Source: Citrobacter sp. 18056
GTDB taxonomy: Bacteria > Pseudomonadota > Gammaproteobacteria > Enterobacterales > Enterobacteriaceae
NCBI GenBank assembly: GCA_902706235.1
Contig: CACSJR010000005.1
Span: forward strand, 62,001-126,000
Length of the DNA: 64,000 nucleotides
Direction of reading: 5' to 3'
The position numbers and the translations under genes are program-made. Under the pieces are notes generated by a model. It made no database searches and was not told where the DNA came from. It saw nothing but the letters and a program-made list of their open reading frames with translations. This document shows positions 10,691 to 19,935 of the stretch, piece by piece (position 1 is the stretch's first letter; each line of letters starts with the position of its first letter).

Positions 10691-10696
10691 CCGCAA

Positions 10697-11710
10697 TTAC
10701 GCCGCAGGCAATTCCGCCAGCGGCCAGCGCGGACGGACGGTAACGCCTAAATCAGCAGTCGCTCCGCTGTTCAGTCGGACCATACCGGCATAGGCGATCA
10801 TCGCACCGTTATCGGTACAAAACTCCGGACGCGCGTAAAACACCTCGCCCTTACGCTTATGCATCATTTCCGCAAGCTTCGTGCGCAGCGTGCGATTAGC
10901 GCTCACGCCACCCGCCATCACCAGGCGCTTAAAGCCGGTCTGATCCAGCGCACGACGGCATTTGATCATCAGCGTATCCACCACCGCATCTTCAAACGCA
11001 CGCGCGATGTCAGCGCGGGTCTGATCGTCGTTATCATTCGCCCTAATCGTGTTGGCCGCAAAGGTCTTCAGGCCGGAAAAGCTGAAATCAAGCCCAGGAC
11101 GGTCAGTCATCGGACGCGGGAACACAAAGCGCCCTTCGGTGCCCTGCGCCGCCATTTTCGACAGCATTGGGCCGCCTGGATAATCAAGACCCAGCAGTTT
11201 CGCGGTTTTGTCGAACGCTTCACCCGCGGCATCATCAATGGATTCGCCGAGCAGAGCGTACTCGCCAATACCGGTCACGCTGATCAGCTGCGTGTGGCCG
11301 CCGGAGACCAGCAGCGCCACAAACGGGTATTCAGGCGGGTTATCTTCCAGCATTGGTGCCAGCAGATGGCCTTCCATATGGTGCACAGGAATGGCCGGCA
11401 CGTTCCAGGCAAACGCCAGTGAACGACCGATGGTTGCACCCACTAACAGCGCACCGACCAGTCCAGGACCGGCGGTGTAAGCCACTGCATCAATATCTTT
11501 TGCCGTCAGATTCGCTTCTTTCAGCGCCGCCTGGATCAGCGGAACGGTTTTACGTACGTGGTCGCGGGAGGCCAGCTCCGGCACCACGCCGCCGTAGTCA
11601 GCGTGCAGTTTCACCTGACTATACAATTGGTTGGCTAACAGCCCCTGAACATCGTCATAAATGGCAATGCCGGTTTCATCGCAGGATGTTTCGATTCCCA
11701 GTACGCGCAT
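10697..11710 (-). CDS. tsaD: tRNA N6-threonylcarbamoyladenosine transferase TsaD (YgjD)
   Basis: TsaD, with TsaB and TsaE, transfers the threonylcarbamoyl group to A37 of ANN-decoding tRNAs. It has 337 residues, the E. coli length. The metal-binding histidines are His111 and His115 (HHMEGHL), and ASKHA nucleotide motifs appear as [11 protein letters not shown] (residues 4-14), SGGHTQ and [10 protein letters not shown]. It is divergent from rpsU, as in E. coli. Confidence 0.97.
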   Translation of the reverse strand: MRVLGIETSCDETGIAIYDDVQGLLANQLYSQVKLHADYGGVVPELASRDHVRKTVPLIQAALKEANLTAKDIDAVAYTAGPGLVGALLVGATIGRSLAFAWNVPAIPVHHMEGHLLAPMLEDNPPEYPFVALLVSGGHTQLISVTGIGEYALLGESIDDAAGEAFDKTAKLLGLDYPGGPMLSKMAAQGTEGRFVFPRPMTDRPGLDFSFSGLKTFAANTIRANDNDDQTRADIARAFEDAVVDTLMIKCRRALDQTGFKRLVMAGGVSANRTLRTKLAEMMHKRKGEVFYARPEFCTDNGAMIAYAGMVRLNSGATADLGVTVRPRWPLAELPAA

Positions 11711-11898
11711 GGTTCGTTTTACCTCATTTCAATACCGCGCAGTTTAGGGTGAATGCGGGTCGATGTATACCCTGGGGGGCGAGTTCGTGTATACTCACAC
11801 CCCTTACAAAAGTCCCGTTCAAAAACGGCATTGGTGCTTTACAAAGCAGCAGCAGTTGCAGTAAAATTCCGCACCATTTTGAAATAAGCTGGCGTTGA

Positions 11899-12153
<255 letters not shown>

Positions 12154-12198
12154 TCTGTTGAGAGCGCACGCTCTCATTCCAGACTGAGTTCAAGCTGT

Positions 12199-12239
12199 AA
12201 AGGCCGTGCTTCCGGAAGGAATGCGCGGCTTATTTTCGT
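12199..12239 (+). terminator. Partial terminator between rpsU and dnaG
   Basis: A stem pairing GCCGTGCTTCC with GGAATGCGCGGC is followed by TTATTTTCG. It matches in position and sequence the leaky T1 terminator of the E. coli operon, which keeps primase expression far below that of S21. Confidence 0.75.
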
Positions 12240-12314
12240 TTATACATCTGCATACGCTATAGCATTCAGGTTGCATCTAAGCTGAAGGATGACGCGTATG
12301 AAAATGCGAGGCTT

Positions 12315-14060
12315 ATGGCTGGACGTATCCCACGTGTCTTTATCAATGACCTGCTGGCAAGAACCGACATCGTCGATCTCATCGACGCGCGGGTAAAGCT
12401 GAAAAAACAGGGCAAAAATTTTCACGCGTGTTGTCCCTTCCATAACGAAAAAACGCCTTCGTTCACCGTCAACGGTGAGAAACAGTTTTATCACTGCTTC
12501 GGCTGTGGTGCGCACGGAAACGCCGTCGACTTTCTGATGAACTACGACAAGCTCGAGTTCGTAGAAACCGTCGAAGAACTGGCGGCCATGCACAACCTTG
12601 AAGTCCCGTACGAAGCTGGCTCCGGCCCGACCCAGATAGAACGCCATCAGCGGCAAAGTCTCTATCAATTAATGGAAGGTCTGAGCGCGTTTTATCAGCA
12701 ATCCCTGAATCAGCCCACCGCCGAACCTGCAAGTCAGTATCTGACGCAGCGTGGTTTAAGCAGCGAAGTCATCGCCCGATTTGCGATTGGCTATGCGCCG
12801 CCAGGCTGGGACAACGTGTTAAAGCGTTTTGGCAACAACCGAGAAAATCAGCAATCGCTGACCGATGCGGGCATGTTGGTGACCAATGATAAAGGGCGCA
12901 GTTACGATCGCTTCCGCGAACGGGTGATGTTCCCGATCCGCGACAAGCGTGGCCGGGTGATTGGTTTTGGTGGTCGTGTGCTGGGCGATGGCGCGCCGAA
13001 ATACCTCAACTCCCCGGAAACCGATATATTCCATAAAGGCCGCCAGCTGTATGGCCTTTATGAAGCGCAGCAAACTGAAGCTGAACCGCAGCGTCTGCTG
13101 GTGGTCGAAGGCTATATGGACGTGGTCGCGCTGGCGCAATACGACATTAATTATGCCGTTGCGTCACTGGGCACCTCCACCACCGCCGACCATATCCAAC
13201 TGCTGTTCAGGGTGACGAATAACGTCGTCTGCTGTTACGACGGCGACCGCGCAGGACGCGATGCTGCCTGGCGTGCCCTGGAAACGGCACTGCCGTACAT
13301 GACCGACGGCCGTCAGCTAAGATTTATGTTTCTGCCTGACGGCGAAGACCCGGATACGCTGGTGCGTAAAGAGGGTAAAGCGGCGTTTGAAGCGCGGATG
13401 GAGCAGGCTCAGCCGCTCTCCACGTTCCTGTTTAACAGCCTGATGCCGCAGGTCGATTTGAGTACCCCGGATGGGCGCGCGCAGTTGAGTACGCTGGCGC
13501 TACCCCTAATCACTCAGGTTCCGGGCGAAACGCTGCGCATTTATTTGCGCCAGGAGTTGGGGAAAAAGCTGGGCATTCTCGAAGACGCCCAGCTTGAGCG
13601 CTTAATGCCAAAACAAGCAGAAAGTGGCACAGCTCGCCCCACTCCCCAGCTAAAACGCACGACCATGCGTATACTGATAGGGTTACTGGTGCAAAACCCG
13701 GAACTGGCAGGCCTGGCGCCGCCATTAACCGGGCTTGATCCGAAAAAGCTGCCAGGACTTGGCTTATTTTCTGAACTGGTCAACACTTGTGTGTCACAGC
13801 CAGGACTGACTACCGGCCAATTGCTTGAGCAGTATCGCGGCACAAATGAAGCCGCCACCCTTGAAAAACTGTCGATGTGGGACGATATAGCAGATAAGGA
13901 AATCGCTGAGAATACGTTCACCGACTCACTAAACCATATGTTTGATTCACTGCTGGTCCAGCGGCAAGAAGAGTTGATAGCTCGCGACCGCACACACGGT
14001 TTAAGCAGTGAAGAACGCCGGGAACTCTGGACGTTGAACCAGGAACTGGCAAAAAAATGA
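12315..14060 (+). CDS. dnaG: DNA primase DnaG
   Basis: DnaG synthesises the RNA primers for replication. It has 581 residues like E. coli. The N-terminal CHC2 zinc site is Cys40, His43, Cys61 and Cys64 (CCPFH and HCFGCG). The TOPRIM domain shows VVEGYMDV (about 261-268) and the acidic CYDGDRAG. The C-terminal DnaB-binding domain ends TLNQELAKK. Confidence 0.98.
   Translation: MAGRIPRVFINDLLARTDIVDLIDARVKLKKQGKNFHACCPFHNEKTPSFTVNGEKQFYHCFGCGAHGNAVDFLMNYDKLEFVETVEELAAMHNLEVPYEAGSGPTQIERHQRQSLYQLMEGLSAFYQQSLNQPTAEPASQYLTQRGLSSEVIARFAIGYAPPGWDNVLKRFGNNRENQQSLTDAGMLVTNDKGRSYDRFRERVMFPIRDKRGRVIGFGGRVLGDGAPKYLNSPETDIFHKGRQLYGLYEAQQTEAEPQRLLVVEGYMDVVALAQYDINYAVASLGTSTTADHIQLLFRVTNNVVCCYDGDRAGRDAAWRALETALPYMTDGRQLRFMFLPDGEDPDTLVRKEGKAAFEARMEQAQPLSTFLFNSLMPQVDLSTPDGRAQLSTLALPLITQVPGETLRIYLRQELGKKLGILEDAQLERLMPKQAESGTARPTPQLKRTTMRILIGLLVQNPELAGLAPPLTGLDPKKLPGLGLFSELVNTCVSQPGLTTGQLLEQYRGTNEAATLEKLSMWDDIADKEIAENTFTDSLNHMFDSLLVQRQEELIARDRTHGLSSEERRELWTLNQELAKK
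13858..13889 (+). promoter_or_regulatory. Heat-shock (sigma-32) promoter of rpoD inside dnaG
   Basis: CCCTTGAAA at 13858-13866 and the downstream GACGATATA at 13881-13889 reproduce the -35 and -10 of the sigma-32-dependent promoter PHS described within E. coli dnaG. It would raise sigma-70 synthesis on heat shock. The match rests on recalled E. coli sequence. Confidence 0.6.
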
Positions 14061-14215
14061 ATTTAACGGCTTAAGTGCCGAATATCAATCGGGACGATCC
14101 CGAAGGCCGCACCGAGGCGCAGCGGCAATAATATAAGCAGGCCCTCGCTTTAAAAGTCGGTAACTCGTTTTCGCCGACCGACACCAATCAATGAATTAAG
14201 TGTGGATACCGTCTT

Positions 14216-16060
14216 ATGGAGCAAAACCCGCAGTCACAGCTTAAACTTCTTGTTACCAAGGGCAAGGAGCAAGGCTATCTGACCTATGCCGAGGTCAATG
14301 ACCATCTGCCGGAAGATATCGTCGACTCCGACCAGATCGAAGACATCATCCAAATGATCAATGACATGGGCATTCAGGTGATGGAAGAAGCACCGGATGC
14401 CGATGATCTCCTGCTGGCTGAAAACTCGAACAACACCGACGAAGACGCGGAAGAAGCTGCCGCGCAGGTGCTGTCCAGCGTAGAATCTGAAATCGGACGT
14501 ACTACCGATCCGGTGCGCATGTATATGCGTGAAATGGGTACCGTTGAACTGCTGACCCGCGAAGGCGAAATCGACATCGCCAAGCGTATTGAAGACGGTA
14601 TCAACCAGGTACAGTGCTCCGTTGCGGAGTACCCGGAAGCCATCACCTATCTGCTTGAGCAGTACGATCGCGTTGAAGCCGCGGAAGCACGTCTGTCTGA
14701 CCTGATAACCGGCTTCGTCGATCCCAATGCTGAAGAAGATCTGGCCCCTACTGCCACTCACGTCGGTTCTGAACTCTCTCAGGAAGAGATGGACGACGAC
14801 GAAGAGAAAGACGAAGAAGAAGACGACGATTCCAGCGACGATGACAACAGCATCGACCCTGAACTCGCACGTGAAAAATTCGGCGAACTGCGCACCCAGT
14901 ACGAACTGGCGCGTGACACCATCAAGGCCAAGGGACGCACCCATGCGGCATCCCAGGAAGAGATCAAGAAACTGTCTGAAGTCTTCAAACAGTTCCGTCT
15001 GGTGCCAAAACAGTTCGATTATCTGGTCAACAGCATGCGTGTCATGATGGAACGCGTTCGTATTCAAGAACGTATCATCATGAAGCTGTGCGTTGAGCAG
15101 TGCAAAATGCCGAAGAAAAACTTCATTACACTGTTCACCAGCAACGAAACCAGCGAAACCTGGTTCAATGCAGCGGTAGCAATGAACAAGCCGTGGTCTG
15201 AAAAACTGAACGACGTCAAAGACGACGTACAGCGCGGCCTGCAGAAACTGCAACAGATTGAAGAAGAAACCGGCCTGACCATCGAGCAGGTTAAAGATAT
15301 CAACCGTCGGATGTCCATCGGTGAAGCGAAAGCTCGTCGTGCGAAGAAAGAGATGGTGGAAGCAAACTTACGTCTGGTTATTTCGATCGCCAAGAAATAC
15401 ACCAACCGTGGTCTGCAGTTCCTCGACCTGATTCAGGAAGGTAACATCGGCCTGATGAAAGCGGTTGATAAGTTCGAATACCGTCGTGGTTACAAGTTCT
15501 CCACCTACGCAACCTGGTGGATCCGTCAGGCTATCACCCGCTCCATCGCGGATCAGGCCCGCACCATCCGTATTCCGGTGCATATGATTGAGACTATCAA
15601 CAAACTCAACCGTATCTCCCGCCAGATGCTGCAGGAAATGGGTCGTGAACCGACGCCAGAAGAACTGGCTGAGCGTATGCTGATGCCGGAAGACAAAATC
15701 CGTAAAGTGCTGAAAATTGCCAAAGAGCCAATCTCCATGGAAACGCCAATCGGCGACGATGAAGATTCGCATCTGGGTGATTTCATCGAGGATACCACCC
15801 TCGAGCTGCCGCTGGATTCTGCGACCACTGAAAGCCTGCGTGCTGCAACGCACGACGTGCTGGCGGGTCTTACCGCGCGTGAAGCGAAAGTCCTGCGTAT
15901 GCGTTTCGGTATCGATATGAACACCGACCACACGCTGGAAGAAGTGGGCAAACAGTTCGACGTTACCCGCGAACGTATCCGTCAGATTGAAGCGAAGGCT
16001 CTGCGCAAACTGCGCCACCCAAGCCGCTCTGAAGTGCTTCGTAGCTTCCTGGACGATTAA
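14216..16060 (+). CDS. rpoD: RNA polymerase sigma-70 factor RpoD
   Basis: This is the housekeeping sigma factor, 614 residues, one more than E. coli. Region 1.1 starts [20 protein letters not shown]; an acidic run ([13 protein letters not shown]) marks the non-conserved region; region 2 has [20 protein letters not shown] and the -10-binding [10 protein letters not shown]; region 4 ends with the helix-turn-helix [19 protein letters not shown]. The 155-base dnaG-rpoD gap is as in E. coli. Confidence 0.99.
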   Translation: MEQNPQSQLKLLVTKGKEQGYLTYAEVNDHLPEDIVDSDQIEDIIQMINDMGIQVMEEAPDADDLLLAENSNNTDEDAEEAAAQVLSSVESEIGRTTDPVRMYMREMGTVELLTREGEIDIAKRIEDGINQVQCSVAEYPEAITYLLEQYDRVEAAEARLSDLITGFVDPNAEEDLAPTATHVGSELSQEEMDDDEEKDEEEDDDSSDDDNSIDPELAREKFGELRTQYELARDTIKAKGRTHAASQEEIKKLSEVFKQFRLVPKQFDYLVNSMRVMMERVRIQERIIMKLCVEQCKMPKKNFITLFTSNETSETWFNAAVAMNKPWSEKLNDVKDDVQRGLQKLQQIEEETGLTIEQVKDINRRMSIGEAKARRAKKEMVEANLRLVISIAKKYTNRGLQFLDLIQEGNIGLMKAVDKFEYRRGYKFSTYATWWIRQAITRSIADQARTIRIPVHMIETINKLNRISRQMLQEMGREPTPEELAERMLMPEDKIRKVLKIAKEPISMETPIGDDEDSHLGDFIEDTTLELPLDSATTESLRAATHDVLAGLTAREAKVLRMRFGIDMNTDHTLEEVGKQFDVTRERIRQIEAKALRKLRHPSRSEVLRSFLDD

Positions 16061-16075
16061 TTCCAGGTAAACGTA

Positions 16076-16102
16076 AAAAGCTCCCGACCGGGAGCTTTTT
16101 TT
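16076..16102 (+). terminator. Rho-independent terminator of the rpoD operon
   Basis: The stem AAGCTCCCG / CGGGAGCTT with a three-base loop is followed by seven T residues. It is 16 bases past the rpoD stop and could also serve mug transcripts from the other side because an A run precedes it. Confidence 0.92.
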
Positions 16103-16163
16103 ATGCCTGAATTTTGTATAATTTCTCGCTCTCCTTGAGGGAAGGCATCATAGCGAAGAAGAT

Positions 16164-16670
16164 TTACCGTCCTCTCACCACCAGCGCCTGGTCCAACTCG
16201 CGATACGCCTCAACCAGCTTATCCAGCGTAATTCGGCTTAAACCGCTCGGGTTCGGCAAAATCCACACTTCGGTGTCCCCTATCGTCACCTCTTGCTTAC
16301 CCCATTTCGCACCGCGCTGGCTGAACGCCTGTTCAAACGCCTGCTTACCCAAAATGGCCAACGCCCTCGGCTGATAATCCTGCATTTTCGTAATCAGCCC
16401 ACGCCCGCCCTCACGCAGCTCGTGCATTCCTACCTCGCTAGCCTGAACCGTTGGCCGGTCTACGAGTTTGGTCACGCCACAGCCGTAATCAAGCATCTGC
16501 AGCGCTTCCTCAGGTTTGAGCTGCCTGTCGGTAAACCCAGCCAAATGAAGAACCTTCCAAAAGCGATTGGCGGGGTGCGCAAAGGGCATCCCCAGGTGCG
16601 CAGAGGACTTGCCCGGATTAATGCCGCAGAACACAACCCGCAGCCCCGGCTGAAGAATATCGCTAACCAT
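16164..16670 (-). CDS. mug: G/U mismatch-specific DNA glycosylase Mug
   Basis: Mug removes uracil and ethenocytosine from mispaired DNA. It has 168 residues, the E. coli length, and carries the active-site GINPG motif (residues 16-20, [12 protein letters not shown]), [10 protein letters not shown], and the second motif LPNPSGLSR. It is convergent with rpoD, as in E. coli. Confidence 0.96.
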   Translation of the reverse strand: MVSDILQPGLRVVFCGINPGKSSAHLGMPFAHPANRFWKVLHLAGFTDRQLKPEEALQMLDYGCGVTKLVDRPTVQASEVGMHELREGGRGLITKMQDYQPRALAILGKQAFEQAFSQRGAKWGKQEVTIGDTEVWILPNPSGLSRITLDKLVEAYRELDQALVVRGR

Positions 16671-16780
16671 GACATGACTCGCCTAAATGGATCATGCGTG
16701 AAGTATAAGAGATTGATTAGCCATTGTTTATAAAAACAGCACCCGTAGCACATTTACTGGATTGGCACCCGGAGTTCCAT

Positions 16781-16786
16781 TATAAT
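16781..16786 (+). promoter_or_regulatory. -10 element of the ileX promoter
   Basis: A perfect TATAAT lies 10 bases before the tRNA, followed by a GC-rich discriminator (TCCCGCCCAC), as expected for a stringently controlled tRNA promoter. No strong -35 hexamer is seen at the usual spacing. Confidence 0.6.
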
Positions 16787-16796
16787 TCCCGCCCAC

Positions 16797-16872
16797 GGCC
16801 CCTTAGCTCAGTGGTTAGAGCAGGCGACTCATAATCGCTTGGTCGTTGGTTCAAACCCAACAGGGGCCACCA
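16797..16872 (+). tRNA. ileX: tRNA-Ile (anticodon CAU, lysidine type)
   Basis: The 76-base cloverleaf begins GGCCCCTTAGCTC and ends CAGGGGCCACCA with encoded CCA. The anticodon CAT is at 16830-16832 in loop CTCATAA between GCGA and TCGC; the T arm is GTTGG-TTCAAAC-CCAAC. The sequence and its place after mug identify the AUA-reading isoleucine tRNA, whose C34 is converted to lysidine by TilS, and not a methionine tRNA. In E. coli yqjH follows; here a 16-kb accessory block intervenes. Confidence 0.96.
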
Positions 16873-16881
16873 GACAAAACA

Positions 16882-16915
16882 AGGAGTTAGATGAGAAATC
16901 ATCTGACTCCTTTTT
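16882..16915 (+). terminator. Terminator of ileX
   Basis: The stem AGGAGTTAGATGA / TCATCTGACTCCT with loop GAAA is followed by five T residues, 9 bases past the tRNA. Confidence 0.9.
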
Positions 16916-16981
16916 CATTTGATACGAATCGGGTCAGGTAAGGAATTGCCTCCCTGCCCTCTTCATCTCGCTGCCACATCA

Positions 16982-17315
16982 CTAACTGGCGACACAGCCC
17001 AGCTTTAGGTATTTGAGTCGCTCAATGTGCACTACGGGAACTTGTCGTTCATTAGCAACCACGGTCGTCCATAGCACCTTGCACCAGCCTACGACATTCT
17101 GCCTATGCGGTTCGCTCCCAGAACGGGTGGCGCAATCGTGAACGCGCTGCGACCGGCATCACTACCGGAAGTCATTAGCAGGATATCTGGCTGGGCCTGG
17201 CTGAGTACGTCTTTGTTATAGCCAGCTGTTGTGGGCGTTTCTACGCCAATTTCGCCCCATGCCTGGCGACATTACGCCATCATCTTGATTGAAGCCAGAT
17301 CGCGTATCGCCCGTA
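16982..17315 (-). pseudogene. Decayed coding remnant, possibly a periplasmic binding protein
   Basis: The 440 bases between the ileX terminator and the LysR gene contain no intact gene, but the - strand still reads as protein. From about 17315 a frame gives RAIRDLASIKMMA, a stop, then GEIGVETPTTAGYNKDVL and QAQPDILLMTSGSDAG, ending at a stop at 17089-17091. A second frame then gives TTVVANERQVPVVHIERLKY before a stop at 16982. The phrase QPDILLMTSG resembles the substrate-binding proteins of metal or siderophore ABC transporters, but the family assignment is weak. It looks like the decayed edge of an inserted block. Confidence 0.4.
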
Positions 17316-17357
17316 TGGGATAAAAAGCGATCTCAACTTTACTGGCCCGCTCATATT

Positions 17358-18305
17358 TTAAAATCCATCTTGCGGAATCAGCGTATTTTCAGCTTGCCGT
17401 TGAAAACAGTTAATAATAAATTCACGAAGGATCCTGCTTCGCCGGGAGCCCTGTAACGAGGAGGACTGCGCCAGTACAACATCATATTGCCGCTGGACGC
17501 CTTTTATTTCTCTGACGACCAGTTGGCGGCCGGTATAACTTTGCTGCATGGCCGAGGGGTGAAGTAAAACAGAGTAGCCAACGCCCTGGGCGACTAATGA
17601 GCGGACGGTTTCAATATTTTTTATCTTTGGCCCATAGCGTGGTGTTAAACCTAAATCAGAGAATATGCTGGCGGTATTTTTTGCAGAGGGCTCAACGGAA
17701 AATGAGATAAAATTCTCAGTGATTAAATTCGCGAGATCGATTTCCTTTTCCGCAGCGAGTGGATGATCGGCAGATAATAAAACTTTAGGTCGAACGCAAT
17801 ACAGAACATCATATTCCAGGACAGGATTAATATTGTAGGAATACATCACCGCAAGCTCACACTCTCCCGTCTGTAGCAGAGCATCCAGCTCTATACCTGA
17901 TCCCTCTTTCAGTTCGATTTCAGCTTCGGGGTGCTGCTGCATTAATGCTTCGACCAGTCCAGGTAAAACAAAGGGGGCCAGGGTGCTGTAACAACCCAGA
18001 GTGATCTTGCCTGTTAATTGTTGATCACAGCGGCCATTAGCAAGGTTTTGAATGTCTTGTGCGGCTTCCAGCAGTGAACGGCAGTAAATCAACAAATCTT
18101 TGCCGCTATCGGTCAGCGTGATGCCCTGCGCTCGTTTGCGCACAATTAACCGAACATTCAGCTGATCCTCAAGTGTATCAATCGCCTCACTCAGTGCACT
18201 TTGCGAGATCCCGGCTTTACTGGCGGCTTCACTTAAAGAACTGGTTTCAGAAAGGGTAACAAAGTAGTTGATCTGCTTGATGGAGAATCGTGGGTTGTAT
18301 TTCAT
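17358..18305 (-). CDS. LysR-family transcriptional regulator, probable regulator of the P450 operon
   Basis: This 315-residue protein has the LysR layout: an N-terminal winged helix-turn-helix (residues 8-67, INYFVTLSETSSLSEAASKAG followed by ISQSALSEAIDTLEDQL) and a two-lobe effector-binding domain from about residue 95 (GKITLGCYSTLAPFVLPGL). It is transcribed away from the P450 gene with a 120-base shared gap containing a T-N11-A palindrome, the standard arrangement for a LysR activator of its divergent neighbour. I infer that its effector is the P450 substrate or a product; the sequence does not say which compound. Codon use is AT-richer than that of the backbone genes. Confidence 0.9.
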   Translation of the reverse strand: MKYNPRFSIKQINYFVTLSETSSLSEAASKAGISQSALSEAIDTLEDQLNVRLIVRKRAQGITLTDSGKDLLIYCRSLLEAAQDIQNLANGRCDQQLTGKITLGCYSTLAPFVLPGLVEALMQQHPEAEIELKEGSGIELDALLQTGECELAVMYSYNINPVLEYDVLYCVRPKVLLSADHPLAAEKEIDLANLITENFISFSVEPSAKNTASIFSDLGLTPRYGPKIKNIETVRSLVAQGVGYSVLLHPSAMQQSYTGRQLVVREIKGVQRQYDVVLAQSSSLQGSRRSRILREFIINCFQRQAENTLIPQDGF

Positions 18306-18385
18306 CGTAGCCCTTTAGCGGAAAAACCTGACATCAAGCCGGAAATTCACGTTTTACAACTTAATCCCTCTATCGGTACTCTGCC

Positions 18386-18398
18386 TTGCAACCTGCAA
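18386..18398. promoter_or_regulatory. LysR-type (T-N11-A) operator upstream of the P450 gene
   Basis: TTGCAACCTGCAA is an interrupted palindrome (TTGCA-N3-TGCAA) fitting the LysR-regulator T-N11-A consensus. It lies 2 bases before a TATTAT -10-like hexamer at 18401-18406, so it covers the -35 region, and 28 bases before the P450 start. Assignment to the divergent LysR gene is inference from position. Confidence 0.5.
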
Positions 18399-18425
18399 TA
18401 TATTATTGTACGTGGAGGAATATCT

Positions 18426-19604
18426 GTGGATATGTTAGCACGCCCGTTAGGTGAAAACGTTAAACTCAATGAGTTACTCAGCGATCCTTATCCCATTTAT
18501 GCGCGTTTACGTGAAGCAGAGCCAATAAGCTGGGTGCCCGCCGCGCAACGTTATTTAGTGACCCGTTATGACGATATTGTGACGCTAGAACGAGATAAAG
18601 AAAATTTCAAGGCGGATGAAGACGGATCATTAATGAAACGTGTGATGGGTCACACAATGATTCGTAAAGATGGCGCGCAGCACATGCGTGAGAGAATGGC
18701 TTGCGAACCCTCTTTAAAACCACTGGTGATTAAAAATTACTGGCTGCCACAATTTCATCAGATTGTTGCGGAGACGATAGCCGAAATAAAAGAAAAGGAG
18801 TCGGCTGATTTATTTTCTGAATTCGCCTCGCCGGTTGCTTCGCGTGTGCTGGCGGTACTGCTGGGGCTGACGAATGTCGCGGCGGAAAATCTGGCGATAT
18901 GGTCGCAGGCAATGATGGACGGCACCGGAAATTACGCCAACGATCCGCAGGTCTGGCAACGCGCACAGGCGGCATCCCATGCGGTGGATGAGGCCGTCGA
19001 TGCCATCATCCCGTGGCTACGGGCTCACCCTGATCCTTCGTTAATTTCCTCCATGCTGCACGCTGACAACCCGCTCAGCCGGGATGAAATTGTCGCCAAC
19101 GTCAAGGTGATTATCGGCGGTGGTCTGAATGAACCCCGGGATGCGATGCTCACGGCTGTAGTGGGTTTACTGGAAAACCCGGCTCAGCTTGCGGACGTGA
19201 AGGCCAATCCTGAACTGTGGCGCAGCGTATTTGAAGAGACGATCCGTTGGGTTGCACCGATTGGCATGTATCCACGACAGACGATCCGGGAGGTTGAACT
19301 GGGGGGAATGCTGTTACCCGCAGGTGCGAAGCTGGGGGTGGTACTGGCTTCCGGGAACCGCGACGAACGCATATTCACCGTGGCCGACCGTTTTGATATT
19401 CACCGGGAAAAGAAGCCTCACGTTGCCTTTGGTGGCGGAGCGCATTATTGCCTTGGCGCCTGGGCTGCCCGTGCGCTGGTAGGACAGATAGCCCTTCCGG
19501 CGTTGTTCGGGCAATTGCCGCAACTGGCATTTAGCCGCGCGCCGCAGTGGTTCGGCTGGGTCTTCCGTGGGCCGGTGTCGGTCGCAGTAACCTGGAAATT
19601 GTGA
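18426..19604 (+). CDS. Cytochrome P450 monooxygenase with Asn-Glu in place of the acid-alcohol pair
   Basis: This 392-residue soluble P450 starts at a GTG (18426) with GGAGGA six bases before it; an ATG two codons on is too far from that site. The heme loop FGGGAHYCLG gives Cys342 as thiolate ligand, and ExxR is Glu271-Thr-Ile-Arg274. The I-helix reads IIGGGLNEPRDAM (229-241): where P450cam has Gly-Leu-Asp251-Thr252, this enzyme has Gly-Leu-Asn235-Glu236. As I recall it, the guaiacol O-demethylase GcoA (CYP255A) has a Gln-Glu-Pro there and a similar C-terminus (GW-FRGP-S---VTW; here residues 377-390). An aromatic ether or related aromatic substrate is therefore plausible but unproven. It is followed after 8 bases by a ferredoxin, then a reductase, making a complete class I system. 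Confidence 0.93.
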   Translation: MDMLARPLGENVKLNELLSDPYPIYARLREAEPISWVPAAQRYLVTRYDDIVTLERDKENFKADEDGSLMKRVMGHTMIRKDGAQHMRERMACEPSLKPLVIKNYWLPQFHQIVAETIAEIKEKESADLFSEFASPVASRVLAVLLGLTNVAAENLAIWSQAMMDGTGNYANDPQVWQRAQAASHAVDEAVDAIIPWLRAHPDPSLISSMLHADNPLSRDEIVANVKVIIGGGLNEPRDAMLTAVVGLLENPAQLADVKANPELWRSVFEETIRWVAPIGMYPRQTIREVELGGMLLPAGAKLGVVLASGNRDERIFTVADRFDIHREKKPHVAFGGGAHYCLGAWAARALVGQIALPALFGQLPQLAFSRAPQWFGWVFRGPVSVAVTWKL

Positions 19605-19612
19605 GGGATATG

Positions 19613-19933
19613 ATGAATACGATTATCTACAAATTAGCCAGCGGGCAAGAAATGCGCGCCAGTGCCGGGGCAGGCGTTTCCCTGATGCAAGCGGCGATCC
19701 AACACGGCGTTCCTGGGGTTGTCGGGGAATGCGGCGGTTCAGCGAGCTGCGGGACCTGTCACCTGTACATTGAGCAGGGTGGCGATGGCTTTCCCGCCCC
19801 CGATGAAATGGAACTGGGGATGCTGGAGTTCACCGCAGCGGCATTGAAAGCGGAGAGTCGGCTGGGATGTCAGTGCATTCTTCAGGAAGAGATGCCATTG
19901 ATTATCGTTCAGGTACCGGATACGCAGGTGTAA
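19613..19933 (+). CDS. [2Fe-2S] ferredoxin, putidaredoxin type
   Basis: This 106-residue ferredoxin passes electrons from the adjacent FAD reductase to the P450. The cluster ligands are Cys40, Cys46, Cys49 (GECGGSASCGTCH) and Cys86 (RLGCQC), the spacing of the vertebrate/putidaredoxin class. Two ATG codons are adjacent (19610 and 19613); I chose the second because GAGGG lies 5 bases before it. The gene follows the P450 after 8 bases and precedes the reductase after 2 bases. Confidence 0.95.
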   Translation: MNTIIYKLASGQEMRASAGAGVSLMQAAIQHGVPGVVGECGGSASCGTCHLYIEQGGDGFPAPDEMELGMLEFTAAALKAESRLGCQCILQEEMPLIIVQVPDTQV

Positions 19934-19935
19934 CA

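Noticed and set aside
11761-11800. Possible LexA box near GTGTATACTCACAC upstream of rpsU
   Set aside because: It lacks the CTGT...ACAG half-sites and is too far from the consensus to call.
14234-15253. 339-codon open frame antisense to rpoD
   Set aside because: It is a shadow of the conserved sigma-70 gene, with no ribosome site or family resemblance.
16797-16872. tRNA-Met from the CAT anticodon
   Set aside because: The body sequence and the location after mug match ileX, whose C34 is modified to lysidine to read AUA.
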